In this document: piece after piece, positions 1-7,816 of the stretch
How the letters are laid out: every line of letters begins with the position of its first letter
How positions within the stretch are numbered: position 1 is the first letter of the stretch
Assembly (NCBI RefSeq): GCF_903645315.1
Contig: NZ_CAHJXL010000001.1
Coordinates: 806,001-870,000 of the forward strand
From: Victivallis sp. Marseille-Q1083
GTDB lineage: Bacteria > Verrucomicrobiota > Lentisphaeria > Victivallales > Victivallaceae
Reading direction: 5' to 3'
Length of the DNA: 64,000 bases
The notes under the pieces: model-generated
Told to the model about the DNA's origin: nothing
Databases searched by the model: none
The model's input: only the letters and a program-made list of their open reading frames with translations
Translations under genes and position numbers: made by a program

Positions 1-122
1 TCCTTCGCTTCGAGCGATTGCAGGCCTTCGGCATATTTTTCATTGGCATCCTTGTCGTCGGCGTATAACGCGCCGTTCAGCAGCAGCAATCCCAGCAAGG
101 CGCCTCGGGTCAATCTATTCAT
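1..122 (-). CDS. N-terminus of a secreted protein (cut by window edge)
   Basis: An open frame reads leftward off the window edge from an ATG at 122. The 40 visible codons begin MNRLTRGALLGLLLLNGALYA, a clear signal peptide (basic n-region, Leu-rich core, A-L-Y-A cleavage-like end), followed by an acidic stretch DDKDANEKYAEGLQSLEAK. A purine-rich GGAAAG lies just upstream of the ATG. The product is therefore probably exported to the periplasm or cell surface. The acidic, Lys/Glu-rich start may be the first helix of a repeat (TPR-like) protein, but too little is visible to assign a family. Confidence 0.6.
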   Translation of the reverse strand, partial: MNRLTRGALLGLLLLNGALYADDKDANEKYAEGLQSLEAK

Positions 123-262
123 GGTTCTTTCCGGTTGTCAATCGTTTTCCGGTTTTCACTGCACACGGCATCCGGATCAATACTTTAACCCCATGTTTGA
201 CAAATTCCAAATCCTCCGGCGTGAAATCACTGAATTTCCAGAAGCCTGTCGGCAGAAAAAAG

Positions 263-338
263 TGGAGCGAGTGAACGGAATCGAACCGTCGACAATCACG
301 TTGGCAACGTGATGCTCTACCGACTGAGCTACACTCGC
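263..338 (-). tRNA. tRNA-Gly (GCC), copy 3 of 3 in transcription order
   Basis: This is a 76-nt cloverleaf with acceptor stem GCGAGTG/CACTCGC, discriminator T, and a genome-encoded CCA (TGG at 263-265 on the plus strand). The anticodon arm is TCACG-TTGCCAA-CGTGA, giving anticodon GCC (glycine). The T-arm contains GGTTCGATTCC. It is the last of three tandem, seemingly identical genes separated by 19-20 nt, so the three are probably processed from one transcript. Confidence 0.95.
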
Positions 339-358
339 AACCAAAGAGCACAAAAAAA

Positions 359-434
359 TGGAGCGAGTGAACGGAATCGAACCGTCGACAATCACGTTGG
401 CAACGTGATGCTCTACCGACTGAGCTACACTCGC
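359..434 (-). tRNA. tRNA-Gly (GCC), copy 2 of 3
   Basis: This middle copy of the tandem tRNA-Gly array has the same 76-nt sequence, encoded CCA and anticodon GCC as its neighbours. It is separated from them by short A-rich spacers of 20 and 19 nt. Confidence 0.95.
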
Positions 435-453
435 AACCAAAGAACACAAAAAG

Positions 454-529
454 TGGAGCGAGTGAACGGAATCGAACCGTCGACAATCACGTTGGCAACG
501 TGATGCTCTACCGACTGAGCTACACTCGC
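454..529 (-). tRNA. tRNA-Gly (GCC), copy 1 of 3
   Basis: This is the promoter-proximal copy of the tandem array, with the same cloverleaf, anticodon GCC and encoded CCA. Upstream (on the minus strand, about 540-580) is an AT-rich stretch with a weak TTGCAT/TATGTT pair 16 nt apart that could be the promoter; that assignment is tentative. Confidence 0.95.
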
Positions 530-604
530 TTGTGTTTTGGTGATATAAAACATAATTCAAACTTGACGAAATGCAAATCGACGCCGGAAAAAAAAGAGTT
601 TTTT

Positions 605-2116
605 TCAGGCGCGCGCCGAAACGTCGAGCAGCCGTTTGACGGTACGGCGATCCAGTTGCATGATCGCGGCGACCCGCTGGCAATTGCCGGTGCGCCGGTA
701 AAGCAGCGCCGCATACCGGGCCAGCAGTTGCTCGGCGGAGAGATTGCACGTTTCAAGCAGCCGCTCCGATTGTCCGCCTTCCGCCGTCGCCATCCCGGCC
801 GGCGTGTAAGAGCCGCGGATCAGCAGATTGCGGATGCACTGCTCCAACTCGCGGACATTGCCCGGCCAGGGATAATCGAAACCGAGATGCGCGACGATCC
901 AGTCGACCGCCGGCGCGGTAAAACGTTCGGCTTCAAGCGGTCCGAGCAAACGCTTGGAAAGGATGCTGACGAAATTTTCCAATTCGCCGCGGCGACGGCC
1001 GATCATCTGGCGCAGCGGCGGCGTGACGATGACGTCGGCGCAAAGCCGGTAGTACAGATCGGCCCGAAAGCGCCGTTCGGCGATGGCGGCGGCGAGATCC
1101 CGGTTGGTCGCCGCGATGATTTTGCCCGGAAAGTGGCGGTCTTCGTTCTCGCCGAGCCGCTGGAAGCGGCGGTTCTGCAGCAGGCGAAGCAGCTTCACTT
1201 GAATTTCCTCATCGATCTCGCCGATTTCATCGAGAAAAACACTGTCGTACGGCGTGCAGATCTCCAGGCGGCCGAGCCGGTCGCTGTAAGCGCCGGTGAA
1301 CGCCCCCTTGTGGTGGCCGAACAATTCGGATTCCAGCATCGTCTTCGGCATGGCCGACAGGTGAATCGGGTGAAAACTCTGCTGAAAGTTGACCTGGAAA
1401 CGCAACGTGGCCGGATCGAACGGGATATACTGCGAAAAAGTGATCGCCCGGGCGACCAGCTCCTTGCCGGTACCGGATTCGCCGGTGATCAACGTGGTGA
1501 TATCCTGCATTCCGGCATACAAACTGCGGTTATAGCGGTGAATGTCGCAACTGAAGATGGATTGCCAGATGGCGGCCCGCAGTTGTCCGGCCTGCAGCGT
1601 GCTGCCGATGATGAATTCAAAAATATAGAAGAAAGCGCGATGAATCTGGAAAAAAATGGCAAAGGTGCGCTCCGGCGTATACTCCTGCTGTTTGGCCGCC
1701 GGCAGAAAATGCAGCAGCCGCTGAAATTCGGCGAGAAATTCCCGGTAGAACTCGAACCGGTCCGGAAACGGTTGCTCACTGTCCTCCGGCGTCATCCTGC
1801 TCCGGTAGGCTTCGAACAAATGATAGAGCGCCACTTCGGCGTAAATCGCCAGTTCCGCTTCCGTCGCCCGGCACCCCGCCTGTTCCAGCCGCCGGTGAAG
1901 CGAAGCGGTCAGCTCGGCGGCGCGCTCCTGCAGGCGGGAAATGTTGCGCCGGGGTTCCCGGCTGCTACGGCGGCTCCAGACCGGACCGGAAAGCGCTTCC
2001 GATCTGCCGAGAATTTCTTTCTCCAATTCCAGCCGTTCCGGCATGAACGGATTGGTGTAGTTCAATTTGCCGATGGCGACGGCATTCTGGCGTTCCGTAT
2101 CGTTGCAAAACAGCAT
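605..2116 (-). CDS. sigma-54-dependent transcriptional activator (AAA+ with Fis-type HTH)
   Basis: This 503-aa protein opens transcription at sigma-54 promoters by ATP hydrolysis. Visible motifs are Walker A GESGTGKE (residues 212-219), the sigma-54 contact loop GAFTGA (271-276), a Walker B region ending FLDEIGEI, and the arginine-finger segment RFRADLYYRL. The C-terminus RRTGNCQRVAAIMQLDRRTVKR fits a Fis-like DNA-binding helix-turn-helix. The first ~200 residues are not a phosphoreceiver: they are helical and rich in Phe/Arg/Glu, with no Asp-Lys signature, so the input signal is unknown. The start at 2116 is supported by a GGGGAGAA Shine-Dalgarno, and a good promoter with a palindromic site lies directly upstream. 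No sigma-54 (-24/-12) promoter was identified nearby, so its targets are unknown. Confidence 0.9.
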   Translation of the reverse strand: MLFCNDTERQNAVAIGKLNYTNPFMPERLELEKEILGRSEALSGPVWSRRSSREPRRNISRLQERAAELTASLHRRLEQAGCRATEAELAIYAEVALYHLFEAYRSRMTPEDSEQPFPDRFEFYREFLAEFQRLLHFLPAAKQQEYTPERTFAIFFQIHRAFFYIFEFIIGSTLQAGQLRAAIWQSIFSCDIHRYNRSLYAGMQDITTLITGESGTGKELVARAITFSQYIPFDPATLRFQVNFQQSFHPIHLSAMPKTMLESELFGHHKGAFTGAYSDRLGRLEICTPYDSVFLDEIGEIDEEIQVKLLRLLQNRRFQRLGENEDRHFPGKIIAATNRDLAAAIAERRFRADLYYRLCADVIVTPPLRQMIGRRRGELENFVSILSKRLLGPLEAERFTAPAVDWIVAHLGFDYPWPGNVRELEQCIRNLLIRGSYTPAGMATAEGGQSERLLETCNLSAEQLLARYAALLYRRTGNCQRVAAIMQLDRRTVKRLLDVSARA

Positions 2117-2159
2117 GGCATTCTCCCCGCCGGTAAAATTTACGGTATCAACAGCATTT

Positions 2160-2188
2160 ACTATAATTCAATATACATAAAATGTCCA
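2160..2188 (-). promoter_or_regulatory. sigma-70-type promoter for the sigma-54 activator
   Basis: Read on the minus strand, TGGACA (2188-2183) and TATAGT (2165-2160) are separated by exactly 17 bp, about 40 bp upstream of the ATG at 2116. A degenerate copy of the neighbouring palindrome (TATACATAAAATGT-like) lies in the spacer, so binding there would block the promoter. Confidence 0.55.
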
Positions 2189-2191
2189 GCA

Positions 2192-2212
2192 TGTATACAT
2201 AAAATGTATACA
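2192..2212. promoter_or_regulatory. 21-bp palindromic operator-like site
   Basis: Nine-base arms TGTATACAT and ATGTATACA flank AAA and form a perfect inverted repeat immediately upstream of the -35 of the sigma-54 activator promoter. A partial second copy sits at about 2171-2186. The geometry fits a dimeric repressor or an autoregulatory site. The bound protein is not identifiable from sequence. Confidence 0.5.
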
Positions 2213-2361
2213 ACCAAAAACAAAAACCTTTATCCTCCTTCTGCTAACCGATTCGCCATAAGCATATTGCTTCAGGATTGAAAAATATGGCATGCCGGAT
2301 GCTAATACTTATGGCAACGGTGAAAATGATTTCGCCGCCGAATGAAAAAGGAATCGAAAAA

Positions 2362-2643
2362 ATGAAACGAGCGATCAGATGGCACAACCGGTTGTACCGC
2401 TGGGGAAAGAACGGGCGCCTGGTCTGGATTGCCGCGCTGCTGCTCGGCGGCTGTTATGCCGGGCTCGGATGGCTTGGCCTGGAAATTCCGTGGTTGGCCG
2501 CCGGCCTCGGAGAAATCAATACAATGTGGGAAATGCTGCGGCAAGGACCGTCAATCTGGTATCTCGGCGGGTTGGGAGCGGTTGCGTTGGGCAGTTTGAT
2601 TTTATGCAGTAACGTCGCCGAAAAGCGGCGAATCGACGGATAA
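2362..2643 (+). CDS. small two-helix membrane protein, unknown function
   Basis: This is a 93-aa protein starting at the ATG at 2362, chosen because AAAGGAATC lies 6-8 nt upstream; the longer frame from 2278 has no ribosome site. A basic N-terminus (MKRAIRWHNRLYRWGKNGR) is followed by a hydrophobic segment at residues 21-45 and a second at about 66-85 (YLGGLGAVALGSLILC), then a charged tail NVAEKRRIDG. It is thus predicted to sit in the inner membrane with both ends inside. I recognise no family. It is divergent from the sigma-54 activator, and the 2117-2361 gap between them holds the palindromic site. Confidence 0.5.
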   Translation: MKRAIRWHNRLYRWGKNGRLVWIAALLLGGCYAGLGWLGLEIPWLAAGLGEINTMWEMLRQGPSIWYLGGLGAVALGSLILCSNVAEKRRIDG

Positions 2644-2708
2644 GTCTGGGTTGCCATAAGACGTGCAAAACGAAAAGGAGGTTGTTTCAACGCCAAATAT
2701 CACCGATG

Positions 2709-2800
2709 GCCGACCGGGCAAGAGAACGGGAACCGCACTTGGCTCAATGCCAGCCTGCCAAGCCGGTTTCAGGACCGTTCCGAACACTTGCCCGGTCGGC
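2709..2800. repeat. 14-bp perfect inverted repeat with 64-nt spacer
   Basis: GCCGACCGGGCAAG (2709-2722) is perfectly complementary to CTTGCCCGGTCGGC (2787-2800). It lies between the small membrane protein and the 3' end of the GH16 gene, with no U-run typical of an intrinsic terminator. It could form a long-loop stem at the end of the GH16 transcript or be the pair of ends of a small relic element. Confidence 0.45.
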
Positions 2801-2830
2801 TGTCCGTTTTTATGAAACAGCCACCGGCCT

Positions 2831-4417
2831 TCACTCGTAAACCCGGACATAATCGACCAGGAACCGGCACGGGAAAGCGTCGTCATCAATCCCGCGGCTG
2901 CCGCCCCAGGCGCCGCCGATCGCCGTATTCAGCAACAGAAAGACCGGCTGGTCCGGGGTAAACGGCCACGGCGTCCCGCCGGAAGCACTCCCGGCCTGAG
3001 CGGCGGAATAACGCATGTAGACGCGGCCGTCCACCGCCAGCGCCAAACCGTTTTCGTCCCATTCAATCGCATAGCAGTGAAAGGTCAGATGCGGTTTGTC
3101 GACGACGATGCTTTCACCGTAAGAAGCCAGTTGCTGCGGTTCCGGCGTGCCGGCAATATGAACGGTGCCGTAAATCCGTTCCGGTTCATAACCGACATTC
3201 TCCATGATATCGATCTCGCCGCAGGCGGGATAGCCGACCGCATCGATGTTGTTGCCGAGCAGCCAGATCGCCGGCCAGGAGCCGCGGATGCCCGGCAGCA
3301 TTGCCCGCACCTCAATCCGCCCCCTGCCCCAGTAAGCGCGGTTTTTGCTCTGAATACTGCCGGAAGTATAGGCGATGCGGTCCGGCCAGGGGCCGCCCCA
3401 GGGAGAAATTTTGGCATCGGGCGGCAGCGGCAATTCTTCCCGGCGCGATTCGATGATCAGGCAACCGTCCTCGATCCGGACATTTTCCGGCCGGCCGGCC
3501 ATATAATACTGCTGCTCCTGGTTGCGAACAAACCCTTCCTCATAGCTCCATACCGTCGGGTCCGGCACCTCGCCGGACGCAAACTCCTCCGACCAGACCA
3601 GCTTCAACGTCCGGCCGTCCAGGCCGCGAATAACTTTCGGAGCCGGTTCGGTCTCCGGCCGGCGCAGCGCCGGGTCGCAGATCGCCGGGTAGTAACGGTC
3701 GCTGTTTTCCAGCTTCCAGGCCGCGAAGGTGTTGAGCAGCCGGTGCGCGTCCCCGGCCGTCGCCGGCTCCAGCTGCCGGCCGGCCTCCTGCAGCAACTCC
3801 CGGTAACGGTCGGCCTCCCGGCGCAGTTCTTCCGTCAATCCATCGGCGGCGGCAATCCCGCCGGCCAATCCGGCCGCCTCCTCCAACTGTTCGGCAAACG
3901 GTTCGCCGGTCAGCCGAACCCGATAAAGCACATAATCGATCGGCCGCTTCGGCCAGGGATGAAACAACGTAATTTCGGCTATCTCGCGGCGGTCGAACCG
4001 GACGCTATCCAGCGGAATCGACAGCACTTGCCGTTCCGCCCCCTCAATCCCATCCGGCGGCAGGTTGATCCAGCAGGATTCCCCGGCGGCGGAACGCACT
4101 TCCAGTTTGCCGCCAAACGCCTTGCCGAGCGGCGTCGACAATTCCAGTTCGACGGCCGAATAAACCGAAAAATCGCGATCAGGCAGCGAACGGCAATCGA
4201 TCGTGACGCCGGGAAATGCTTCCGCACCGATGACAAACGCCGGGACGGCGACTTCGGCACCCCGTTCCGGCACCAGCGTCAATTCCGTCGACGCCCGGGC
4301 GACCAGCGGTAACGTCGCATCCTCCGAGATGTCGAACAGGGTCAGTTCCGGCGCCGGAGCGGCCGCACTGCAAACACCGCCGACCACCGCCAGCCACAAT
4401 CCGAGCCGCCATTTCAT
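2831..4417 (-). CDS. secreted GH16-family beta-glucanase/galactanase-like enzyme
   Basis: This 528-aa enzyme has a signal peptide (MKWRLGLWLAVVGGVCSAAAP), an N-terminal beta-sandwich-like region of about 190 residues, a helical linker, and a C-terminal GH16 jelly-roll domain from about residue 270 (LKLVWSEEFASGEVPDPTVW). The GH16 catalytic signature E-x-D-x-x-E is intact as E401-I-D403-I-M-E406, preceded by W-P-A-I-W-L-L. Family members cleave internal beta-1,3/1,4-glucans, agars, porphyrans or carrageenans with retention; the exact substrate cannot be read from sequence. It overlaps the upstream DUF4091 gene by 4 nt (ATGA), so the two are translationally coupled in an operon that begins with the regulator at 7817-8923. 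Confidence 0.85.
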   Translation of the reverse strand: MKWRLGLWLAVVGGVCSAAAPAPELTLFDISEDATLPLVARASTELTLVPERGAEVAVPAFVIGAEAFPGVTIDCRSLPDRDFSVYSAVELELSTPLGKAFGGKLEVRSAAGESCWINLPPDGIEGAERQVLSIPLDSVRFDRREIAEITLFHPWPKRPIDYVLYRVRLTGEPFAEQLEEAAGLAGGIAAADGLTEELRREADRYRELLQEAGRQLEPATAGDAHRLLNTFAAWKLENSDRYYPAICDPALRRPETEPAPKVIRGLDGRTLKLVWSEEFASGEVPDPTVWSYEEGFVRNQEQQYYMAGRPENVRIEDGCLIIESRREELPLPPDAKISPWGGPWPDRIAYTSGSIQSKNRAYWGRGRIEVRAMLPGIRGSWPAIWLLGNNIDAVGYPACGEIDIMENVGYEPERIYGTVHIAGTPEPQQLASYGESIVVDKPHLTFHCYAIEWDENGLALAVDGRVYMRYSAAQAGSASGGTPWPFTPDQPVFLLLNTAIGGAWGGSRGIDDDAFPCRFLVDYVRVYE

Positions 4418-6870
4418 TCTGTTTCCTCCAGCCGGTAAACGCTGCTCCCCCAGATATCGAGCGAACCGTCGTCAAGGTCGGCGATCCGCAGCGGAGACTG
4501 TTCGATCAATTCGGCCAGCGTCCGGCTCCACGCCTCCAGAACGGCCGGCTCGCGGTTGAATTCATACAGCGAAGGGACCAGCGTCTCCACCTGCCGCAAT
4601 GCCGCCCGGGCGCGGGACAGCCATTCGGCATGGGCCGCACGCGACACCGGCTGCCGTTCGACGCGTTCGGCCATCAGCCGCAGCAGGGTGAAAAGCGTGT
4701 AGTCGTTCAAGCCGGCCCGGAAATTTTCCAGCCGCAGCGACGGCAGGAACCGGCCGTCGGCGGCCGGATAAAACCAGACGCCGTCGGCGTTGTAATCCTG
4801 AAAGGCGTGGGGATTCCAGTCCAGATAAGGGCCGGCGGCAATTTCATGGTTCTTCCCCCAATAGGTCGTTTCATAAAAGAGGAATCCGTCCGGGCGGTAC
4901 CGGGCGGTCATCGCCCCCATCAGCAGCCGCGCTTCCAGCGGCTGGTCCTCTAGCTGCATGCCGGCGAACGGCGCCGACGGATCGCAACTGGTGTACCACC
5001 AGACCTGATCGCCGGCGGAGCGCGCCTGATCGACCAATTCCGGCCGGAATTTCGGCGTCAGCGGACACCACCAGTCGACCGATTTCAAATCGCTGGCGGT
5101 GCCGAGGCTGTAATCATAGGCGGTGGTCATGATTTTCAGCTCCGGAAATTCCCGGTGCAACGCGGCGGCGACTTCTTCGAATACTTCGAAATACGATTCC
5201 GGCAATTCGTCAAAACCGTACAGATAAGCGTGCCCGAGCAAACCGGCTTCTTTCAGCGCCTCGTAGTGCGGCCGGATGGCATCGATCAGATACCGCGTCT
5301 TGGCTTCGGCTTCGTCGGGGGCGGCCTGAATGTAACGAATGCAGATGCCGCCGAGCAGATTGCGCGCCTTGAGCTCCTTCAAGAGTTCCAGTTCGTTCGG
5401 TTCGCCTTTGTAGAGATGGTCGAGACCGATCTGATAAGCGGCCAGGAACTCGGCCACCCGGCGCCTGGCGGCCAGCGTTTCTTCCGGCGTCAGCTCTTCG
5501 GCCGGATGCGGCTTCTGCGGATAGGTCGTGGCAATGGCCAGCGGCAGCAACGCCCGGTCCGGCATCGAGAAATCGTAAACCCGCACCGACAACGGCAGTT
5601 CGGCCAGCAGCCGGTCTCCGGACTTGACGGTCACCAGGCCTTGATAGAAACCGGCCGGCTGATCGGCAGCGGTCCGGCAATCAAGGTAGAAAGCCTGGGC
5701 GGCGCCGGCTTCGACATCCGCCGCCGGCAGGGTATTCAAAATCGGATCGGGCGTCCAGCCGAGGTAACCGTAACGGTGTCGGGAATACGCCCCGACATTG
5801 ACGAAGCCGACCGGCCCGATCGTAAAACAGTCGTCCGCCAGTTTATTGCCGGCCGCATCGGCCAGCTCGCCGACCGTCACGCTGACGTCGTCGCAGGCGT
5901 CGGCCAGCGGCAACACGACGACCTGTATCCCGGCCTTGTCATGGCGGGCCAGCCGCAAATCCAGGTCCACCGCCGGCGGCAGCGGCAAATCATGCGGATA
6001 AACCCGGTCCATCGCCGACGCGGCTTGAACGACGACGGGAGCGGCATCCGGCGGCAATTTTTCCAGCAATCGGGCCAGCCGGTCGGCACGGGCCAGCAGC
6101 CGGCCGGTTTCGGCGGTCGCCGCGCTGCGCTCGGACAGCGTCAGCGAAACGTCGTCCGTCCGGCGGCGCATGGCATCGAGCCCTTCGGTCAAGGCGGCGA
6201 CTTCACGCCGCTGAAACGCGTTGACCGCCGCGTTGCCGGCAAACCTGGCCCGCGGCTCCCGGACGGCGGCCAGCTGCCGCGCAAGCGTTTCCAGCCGGCT
6301 GCCGGCAAGAGCCGATACGGCCTGTTCAAACGCCGGCGGCACCGCCACCGTTTCGTCGGCCGAACGCAAAGCGACGCGGTCAAGATACAGTTCATACGGC
6401 ACCATCGGGCATTCGGTGAACAACGTCAAATGATCGACCGCAGTCCGGTCGAAGTTTTCCGGCAGTTCGGCGAAATCGATATCCAGTTGCCGATAGGAAA
6501 ATGGCGCCAGTTCAAAGCTTTTCTTGAAGCCAACCTCTCCACCCGCAAATTCGACGATCAGTTTGCGCGGCACGGCGCCCGGATTGACCGCCTCAAGCGT
6601 CAAGCCGCCAAAATCACGCCAGTCGGACGGCGTCAGGTCATCCATATGGAACGCCGGCCACTCATACGGGTTTTCCCCCCAGCGCGGTGCGGCAAGGCGA
6701 AGCGCCGATGTGCCGTCGACAGCAAAGAGCGGTTCGCGGCTGAACTGCATATTGTCGGTCAGGCGGTATGACCGGTCCTGCTCGAAATCGTCCACCACCG
6801 TGAAAGCGCCGGCGGACAAGGCGGTAACCGCACAGGCGGCAACCGGCAGAAGAAAGGATGTGCGAAACAT
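4414..6870 (-). CDS. secreted DUF4091 protein (GH123-like glycosidase)
   Basis: This is an 818-aa protein with a signal peptide (MFRTSFLLPVAACAVTALSAGAF), an N-terminal beta-sandwich/CBM-like domain (about 25-160), a helical segment, and a GH123-like catalytic half. The adjacent acidic pair D554-E555 in GFDELPES matches the Asp-Glu pair used by GH123 N-acetyl-beta-galactosaminidases for substrate-assisted catalysis. The C-terminal DUF4091 block is clear: ARYRPDGFLFYETTYWGKN, then WFYP and SLRLENFRAGLNDYTLF. AAAGGAGA precedes the ATG. Its place between a propeller protein and a GH16 enzyme suggests joint attack on one polysaccharide, perhaps a GalNAc- or sulfated-galactan-containing glycan. 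The specificity is inference. Confidence 0.8.
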   Translation of the reverse strand: MFRTSFLLPVAACAVTALSAGAFTVVDDFEQDRSYRLTDNMQFSREPLFAVDGTSALRLAAPRWGENPYEWPAFHMDDLTPSDWRDFGGLTLEAVNPGAVPRKLIVEFAGGEVGFKKSFELAPFSYRQLDIDFAELPENFDRTAVDHLTLFTECPMVPYELYLDRVALRSADETVAVPPAFEQAVSALAGSRLETLARQLAAVREPRARFAGNAAVNAFQRREVAALTEGLDAMRRRTDDVSLTLSERSAATAETGRLLARADRLARLLEKLPPDAAPVVVQAASAMDRVYPHDLPLPPAVDLDLRLARHDKAGIQVVVLPLADACDDVSVTVGELADAAGNKLADDCFTIGPVGFVNVGAYSRHRYGYLGWTPDPILNTLPAADVEAGAAQAFYLDCRTAADQPAGFYQGLVTVKSGDRLLAELPLSVRVYDFSMPDRALLPLAIATTYPQKPHPAEELTPEETLAARRRVAEFLAAYQIGLDHLYKGEPNELELLKELKARNLLGGICIRYIQAAPDEAEAKTRYLIDAIRPHYEALKEAGLLGHAYLYGFDELPESYFEVFEEVAAALHREFPELKIMTTAYDYSLGTASDLKSVDWWCPLTPKFRPELVDQARSAGDQVWWYTSCDPSAPFAGMQLEDQPLEARLLMGAMTARYRPDGFLFYETTYWGKNHEIAAGPYLDWNPHAFQDYNADGVWFYPAADGRFLPSLRLENFRAGLNDYTLFTLLRLMAERVERQPVSRAAHAEWLSRARAALRQVETLVPSLYEFNREPAVLEAWSRTLAELIEQSPLRIADLDDGSLDIWGSSVYRLEETE

Positions 6871-6920
6871 GGAAATTCTCCTTTAGCGAGATGTGAATGG
6901 TGATATTGTCAAGTTCCGGT

Positions 6921-7700
6921 TTATTCGGCCGGAACGTTTCCGGCCGGCGGCGACGCCTCGGGCAGCGCCGCCAGCCGGACCTCCTGCAGCTTCGCCCGAT
7001 AGCGTTCCCATTGAACGACATCAAAGTGGCGGGCCGCCAAAATCGTGCCGTTCTCTTCGACCAGAAAGCCGCAGCCGGCGTCGAAATCGTACAGTTTCAC
7101 CAACTTGAACTGCTCGTCAACCAGGGCGAACCGGTTGTCGTAGCAGCCCAGCAGATAGCCGTTTTCAGTGGCTTTGATCGACTGGACCCCGGCATAGGTC
7201 GGGCCGGTCGGAACCGCATGCCTGGCGATCAATTCGAAGTCGGGCGTATATTCATAGACCCAGTTGACTTCGGCCTCCGGATCATTGAAATCGGGCGCGA
7301 CGGCGAACCCGGCCGGCGTATTGACGATGCCGTCGATGCCTTTGGCGTCGGAAAATGGATATTTTTTCACAAAAGCAAGGTCTTCCGGCCGGTAAACCAA
7401 AATTTCCGAATAATCCGCGCCCTTCGACCAGTCGGTGATGTAACAGACCGAAACGTAAAGCAGTCCGTCCCGAATGGTCAGGCCGCCGTGATGGCCGGGC
7501 ACGGCGATGCCGCAGAGAAAATTGCCTCCGGCGTCGGTTTTGATCAGGCGATTGGTGAAGCTCCAGTAAAGCGAACCGTCGGCGCCGCGGCAGAGATCCT
7601 GCAAGTGCTGCGGATAAGTGCCCTCGCAGGTGATCTCTTCAGCCCCGGCCAGCAGCGGCGGCAGCAACAGCATTCCCAACAGGATAAGCCATTTTTTCAT
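6921..7700 (-). CDS. secreted beta-propeller-like protein
   Basis: This 259-aa protein has a signal peptide (MKKWLILLGMLLLPPLLAGAEE). The ATG at 7700 was chosen over the one at 7706 because AAAGG lies 9 nt upstream of the former. The mature part shows repeated W/Y-rich beta-strand units of about 40 residues with G-D/N-G turns (GADGSLYWSFTNRLIKTDAGG, IRDGLLYVSV, TENGYLLGCYDNRFALVD, EENGTILAARH), typical of NHL/YVTN-like propellers. It may bind a glycan or act as a lyase scaffold; no catalytic signature is recognisable. It lies 50 nt upstream of the DUF4091 gene and 117 nt after the regulator, consistent with one operon. Confidence 0.65.
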   Translation of the reverse strand: MKKWLILLGMLLLPPLLAGAEEITCEGTYPQHLQDLCRGADGSLYWSFTNRLIKTDAGGNFLCGIAVPGHHGGLTIRDGLLYVSVCYITDWSKGADYSEILVYRPEDLAFVKKYPFSDAKGIDGIVNTPAGFAVAPDFNDPEAEVNWVYEYTPDFELIARHAVPTGPTYAGVQSIKATENGYLLGCYDNRFALVDEQFKLVKLYDFDAGCGFLVEENGTILAARHFDVVQWERYRAKLQEVRLAALPEASPPAGNVPAE

Positions 7701-7816
7701 ATTCATTTTCCTTTTATTTTCAGTTAACTCGGCAAACGCGGACACAACAAGCCCCCTTACCCGGAATCCGGCAACGCAACGCTCGCCGGAGCCAAGGTCA
7801 GACAGAGGAAAAAAAT

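Noticed and set aside
500-2281. 593-codon plus-strand frame over the sigma-54 activator
   Set aside because: It is the antisense shadow of a gene with clear AAA+ motifs; its own product is Arg/Gln-rich with no domain and starts inside a tRNA.
2602-2889. 95-codon minus-strand frame downstream of GH16
   Set aside because: It begins inside the GH16 gene in another frame and covers the inverted repeat; no ribosome site or family.
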